This document shows positions 62,095-64,000 of a stretch of 64,000 nt of DNA, piece by piece. The position numbers and the translations under genes were made by a program. The notes under the pieces are model-generated. The model was given only the letters and a program-made list of their open reading frames with translations, was not told where the DNA came from and did not search any database. This DNA comes from Ichthyophis bannanicus (taxonomy: Eukaryota > Chordata > Amphibia > Gymnophiona > Ichthyophiidae): the NCBI GenBank assembly GCA_033557465.1, contig CM066048.1, forward strand, positions 13,864,305 to 13,928,304, in the 5' to 3' direction. Each line of letters starts with the position of its first letter. Positions within the stretch are counted from its first letter, which is position 1.

Positions 62095-63981
62095 TGGCTG
62101 CACCCGCCCAATCTACTGAAGGGGGTGCCTTTTCAGATTCCAGGGTACATGGTAGTTATGACCACAGACGCCTCCCTGCAGGGCTCGGGAGCTCATTGTC
62201 TAGGCAAGTGCACCCAGGGCCTGTGGTCTCCTTGGGAAGCTGCACAACAGATCAATCTTCTCGAACTCAGAGCTATTCGATTAGCACTCAAAGCTTTCTC
62301 TCCTACCCTGGCTCATCAATCTGTCCTGGTTCAGACAGACAACCAAGTAGCCATGTTTTATGTGAACAAACAGGGCGGGATTGGGTCCAGAATCCTTTGT
62401 CGGGAGGCTCAGGACCTTTGTTCATTTGCCCTCAAGCACAACATGCTCCTCAAGGCTGTGTACCTTCCAGGCCAGGACAACTACCTGGCGGACAGATTAA
62501 GCAGAATTCTGCAGCCCCACGAGTGGCAGCTGCATCCTTCAGTAGTTCAGAAGATCTTCCTGAAATGGGGTCTCCCTTTGGTAGATCTTTTTGCCAGCCC
62601 AATGAACAAGCAACTGCCGCAGTTCTGCTCCAGGCAACCGCATCCTCTGCGGATAGAAGCGTATGCTTTTCTGATTTCCTGGTCTCAGGGCCTCCTGTAT
62701 GCATTTCCTCCCACGCCTCTGGTGGCCCGAACTCTCTTCAAAATTCTTCAGGACAAGGCCTCGGTCCTGCTGGTAGCTCCCCGGTGGCCGAGACAGCCTT
62801 CGTTTCCTCTTCTGCTTCAACTGGCGGTGGATCCTCCACTGCCTCTTGGGATTGCAACCCGACCTTCTCTCACAGGAGCAGGGTTCCCTTCTGCACCCCA
62901 ATCTCAAAGCTCTCAATTTGATGGCCTGGAGGCTGCAAGGGTAGTTTTGGCTCCCTGGGGCCTACCTCAGGAAGTTGAGGAGGTTGTCCTAGCCTCTAGG
63001 AAACAGTCCACTAGAAAAACCTATGCTCTCAAATGGAAGAGGTTTTCTGTGTGGTGTCAGCTACGTACAGAGGATCCTTTCTCTTGTACTGTGCCAGTAG
63101 TGCTTCAGTACTTACTGCACTTATCAAATCAGGGACTTAAGTCCAATTCTGTTTGGGTCCACCTCTCAGCTCTAGCAGCTCACCACTCACTGGTGGAAGG
63201 ACATTCTCTCTCAGGTCACCCCTTGGTGTCCCGCTTTCTCAGGGGCTTGCTTTTGCTCAAGCCTCCAATCCGTCCTCCTGCCCCTGAGTGGGAGCTGAAT
63301 GTGGTCTTGCAGCAACTGACTCACCCACCTTTTGAGCCGTTGGCTACTTGTCCACTACGCTTCCTCTCCTGGAAGACACTCTTCCTGATAGCCCTTACCT
63401 CAGCTAGGCGAGTGAATGAGCTTCAGGCCCTCGTCTGTGATAGGCCTTACACCAGGATTTATAGGAATAGGATAGTCCTTAGGACTCATCCAAAGTTCCT
63501 CCCAAAGGTTGTCTCCTCTTTCCACCTCAATCAGGAGGTGGTTCTTCCAACATTCTTCCCTAGGCCTCATGCAAGCCAGGCTGAAGCAGTCCTGCATACC
63601 CTGGACTGTAGGAGGGCCTTATCCTTCTACCTTGACCGTACGCAGGGGCATAGAAGGGCTACTCAGCTCTTCGTATCCTTTGACCCCAATAAGTTGGGGT
63701 TGGCTGTATCCAAGTGTACCTTGTCTATCTGGGTGGCTGACTATATCACCTGGGCTTACAAGGCGGCTGACCTTCCTTTGCAGGGTAGGGTCACGGCCCA
63801 TCGTGTCAGGGCAATGGCTGCCTCAGTGGCTCATCTCTGCTCTGTGCCCTTGGTAGACATCTGCAGGGCTGCAACTTGGTCTTCAAGCCAGGCTTTTGCG
63901 GCCCATTACTGTTTGGAGAGGGAGTCCCGTAGGGACAGTGCTTTTGGCCAGGCAGTACTCCGGAATCTCTTTGAGGTTTAG
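62095..63981 (+). CDS. DIRS RNase H and tyrosine recombinase in one frame
   Basis: Directly after the RT stop, one open frame reads RNase H (TTDASLQGSGAH, LLELRAI, QTDNQVAMFY, LADRLSR), the following conserved domain (LVDLFASPMNKQLP, YAFPPTPLVART) and the whole recombinase: ASRKQSTRKTYALKWKRF, catalytic Arg in SARRVNELQAL, His-x-x-Arg (HRVR) and HYCLE with the nucleophilic Tyr. In other copies the recombinase is in the -1 frame. An extra base in a CCC run near 62868 appears to join the frames. A first ATG is at 62125, within RNase H. Confidence 0.88.
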   Translation, partial: WLHPPNLLKGVPFQIPGYMVVMTTDASLQGSGAHCLGKCTQGLWSPWEAAQQINLLELRAIRLALKAFSPTLAHQSVLVQTDNQVAMFYVNKQGGIGSRILCREAQDLCSFALKHNMLLKAVYLPGQDNYLADRLSRILQPHEWQLHPSVVQKIFLKWGLPLVDLFASPMNKQLPQFCSRQPHPLRIEAYAFLISWSQGLLYAFPPTPLVARTLFKILQDKASVLLVAPRWPRQPSFPLLLQLAVDPPLPLGIATRPSLTGAGFPSAPQSQSSQFDGLEAARVVLAPWGLPQEVEEVVLASRKQSTRKTYALKWKRFSVWCQLRTEDPFSCTVPVVLQYLLHLSNQGLKSNSVWVHLSALAAHHSLVEGHSLSGHPLVSRFLRGLLLLKPPIRPPAPEWELNVVLQQLTHPPFEPLATCPLRFLSWKTLFLIALTSARRVNELQALVCDRPYTRIYRNRIVLRTHPKFLPKVVSSFHLNQEVVLPTFFPRPHASQAEAVLHTLDCRRALSFYLDRTQGHRRATQLFVSFDPNKLGLAVSKCTLSIWVADYITWAYKAADLPLQGRVTAHRVRAMAASVAHLCSVPLVDICRAATWSSSQAFAAHYCLERESRRDSAFGQAVLRNLFEV

Positions 63982-64000
63982 GCAACTCCTGCCCTCCTGC

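Larger units (their letters stand above)
58353..64000 (+). mobile_element. DIRS-like element, family A, right end off window
   Basis: The left terminal repeat begins near 58353 (tttctccaggac) and shares cctcacatatgggt and gcatgcgca with the element at 35876. Gag, RT-RNase H and recombinase follow. The internal complementary region and right repeat lie beyond the window. A hAT MITE sits in gag, and stops occur in gag and between RT and RNase H. Confidence 0.9.

Overview
The window looks like an intergenic or long-intron stretch of a very repeat-rich vertebrate genome. The mix of DIRS-type tyrosine-recombinase retrotransposons, CR1, L2 and L1/Tx1 LINEs, tRNA-derived SINEs, hAT MITEs and a Penelope-like fragment points to an amphibian, most plausibly a caecilian. 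This is inference; the sequence alone does not prove a species. Nearly every long reading frame belongs to a transposable element. The only convincing host coding sequence is one 145-bp exon at 51605-51749 (+), which resembles the cilia protein CFAP45. A second exon-like frame lies at 955-1217.

Layout. 1-852: 3' end of a DIRS element. 1601-4045: a CR1 LINE split by an ORF1-only L1-like element (1781-3474). 4500-12062: an unclassified repeat family ending in a pyrimidine-rich minisatellite, split by a full-length L1/Tx1 element on the minus strand (6124-11608, 16-bp target duplication). 13784-14380: DIRS gag relic. 14385-14925: Penelope-like fragment with a hammerhead-ribozyme fold on the minus strand. 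14930-17705: L2 with a clean 804-codon frame. 17937-22213: DIRS element (family A) cut off inside its recombinase by a CR1 (22214-24110). 24125-29210: DIRS relic (family B) split by CR1, which is itself split by L2. 29750-30097: hAT MITE. 30500-34330: two more copies of the unclassified family, the second with its 66-bp minisatellite. 34615-35801: DIRS recombinase relic. 35876-41494: best preserved DIRS element, with intact RT-RNase H and recombinase frames and near-identical terminal repeats. 42847-48780: a second complete but decayed DIRS element, inside a CR1, inside a SINE. 49553-51300: L2 with an inserted SINE. 52213-57545: L2 with two copies of a second CR1 family. 58353 to the end: a further family A DIRS element whose gag is broken by a hAT MITE.

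How the parts work together. Each DIRS element encodes a gag with a cysteine-rich head, RT-RNase H with a conserved following domain, and a tyrosine recombinase. It also carries inverted terminal repeats and an internal complementary region. In the two complete elements the internal region is the reverse complement of the joined right and left ends, so it records the circle junction used for recombinase-mediated integration. Both complete elements sit in CR1 copies with no target-site duplication and no lost target base. The LINEs supply machinery for the SINEs: a SINE at 50838-51126 shares its 3' tail with the L2 at 14930.
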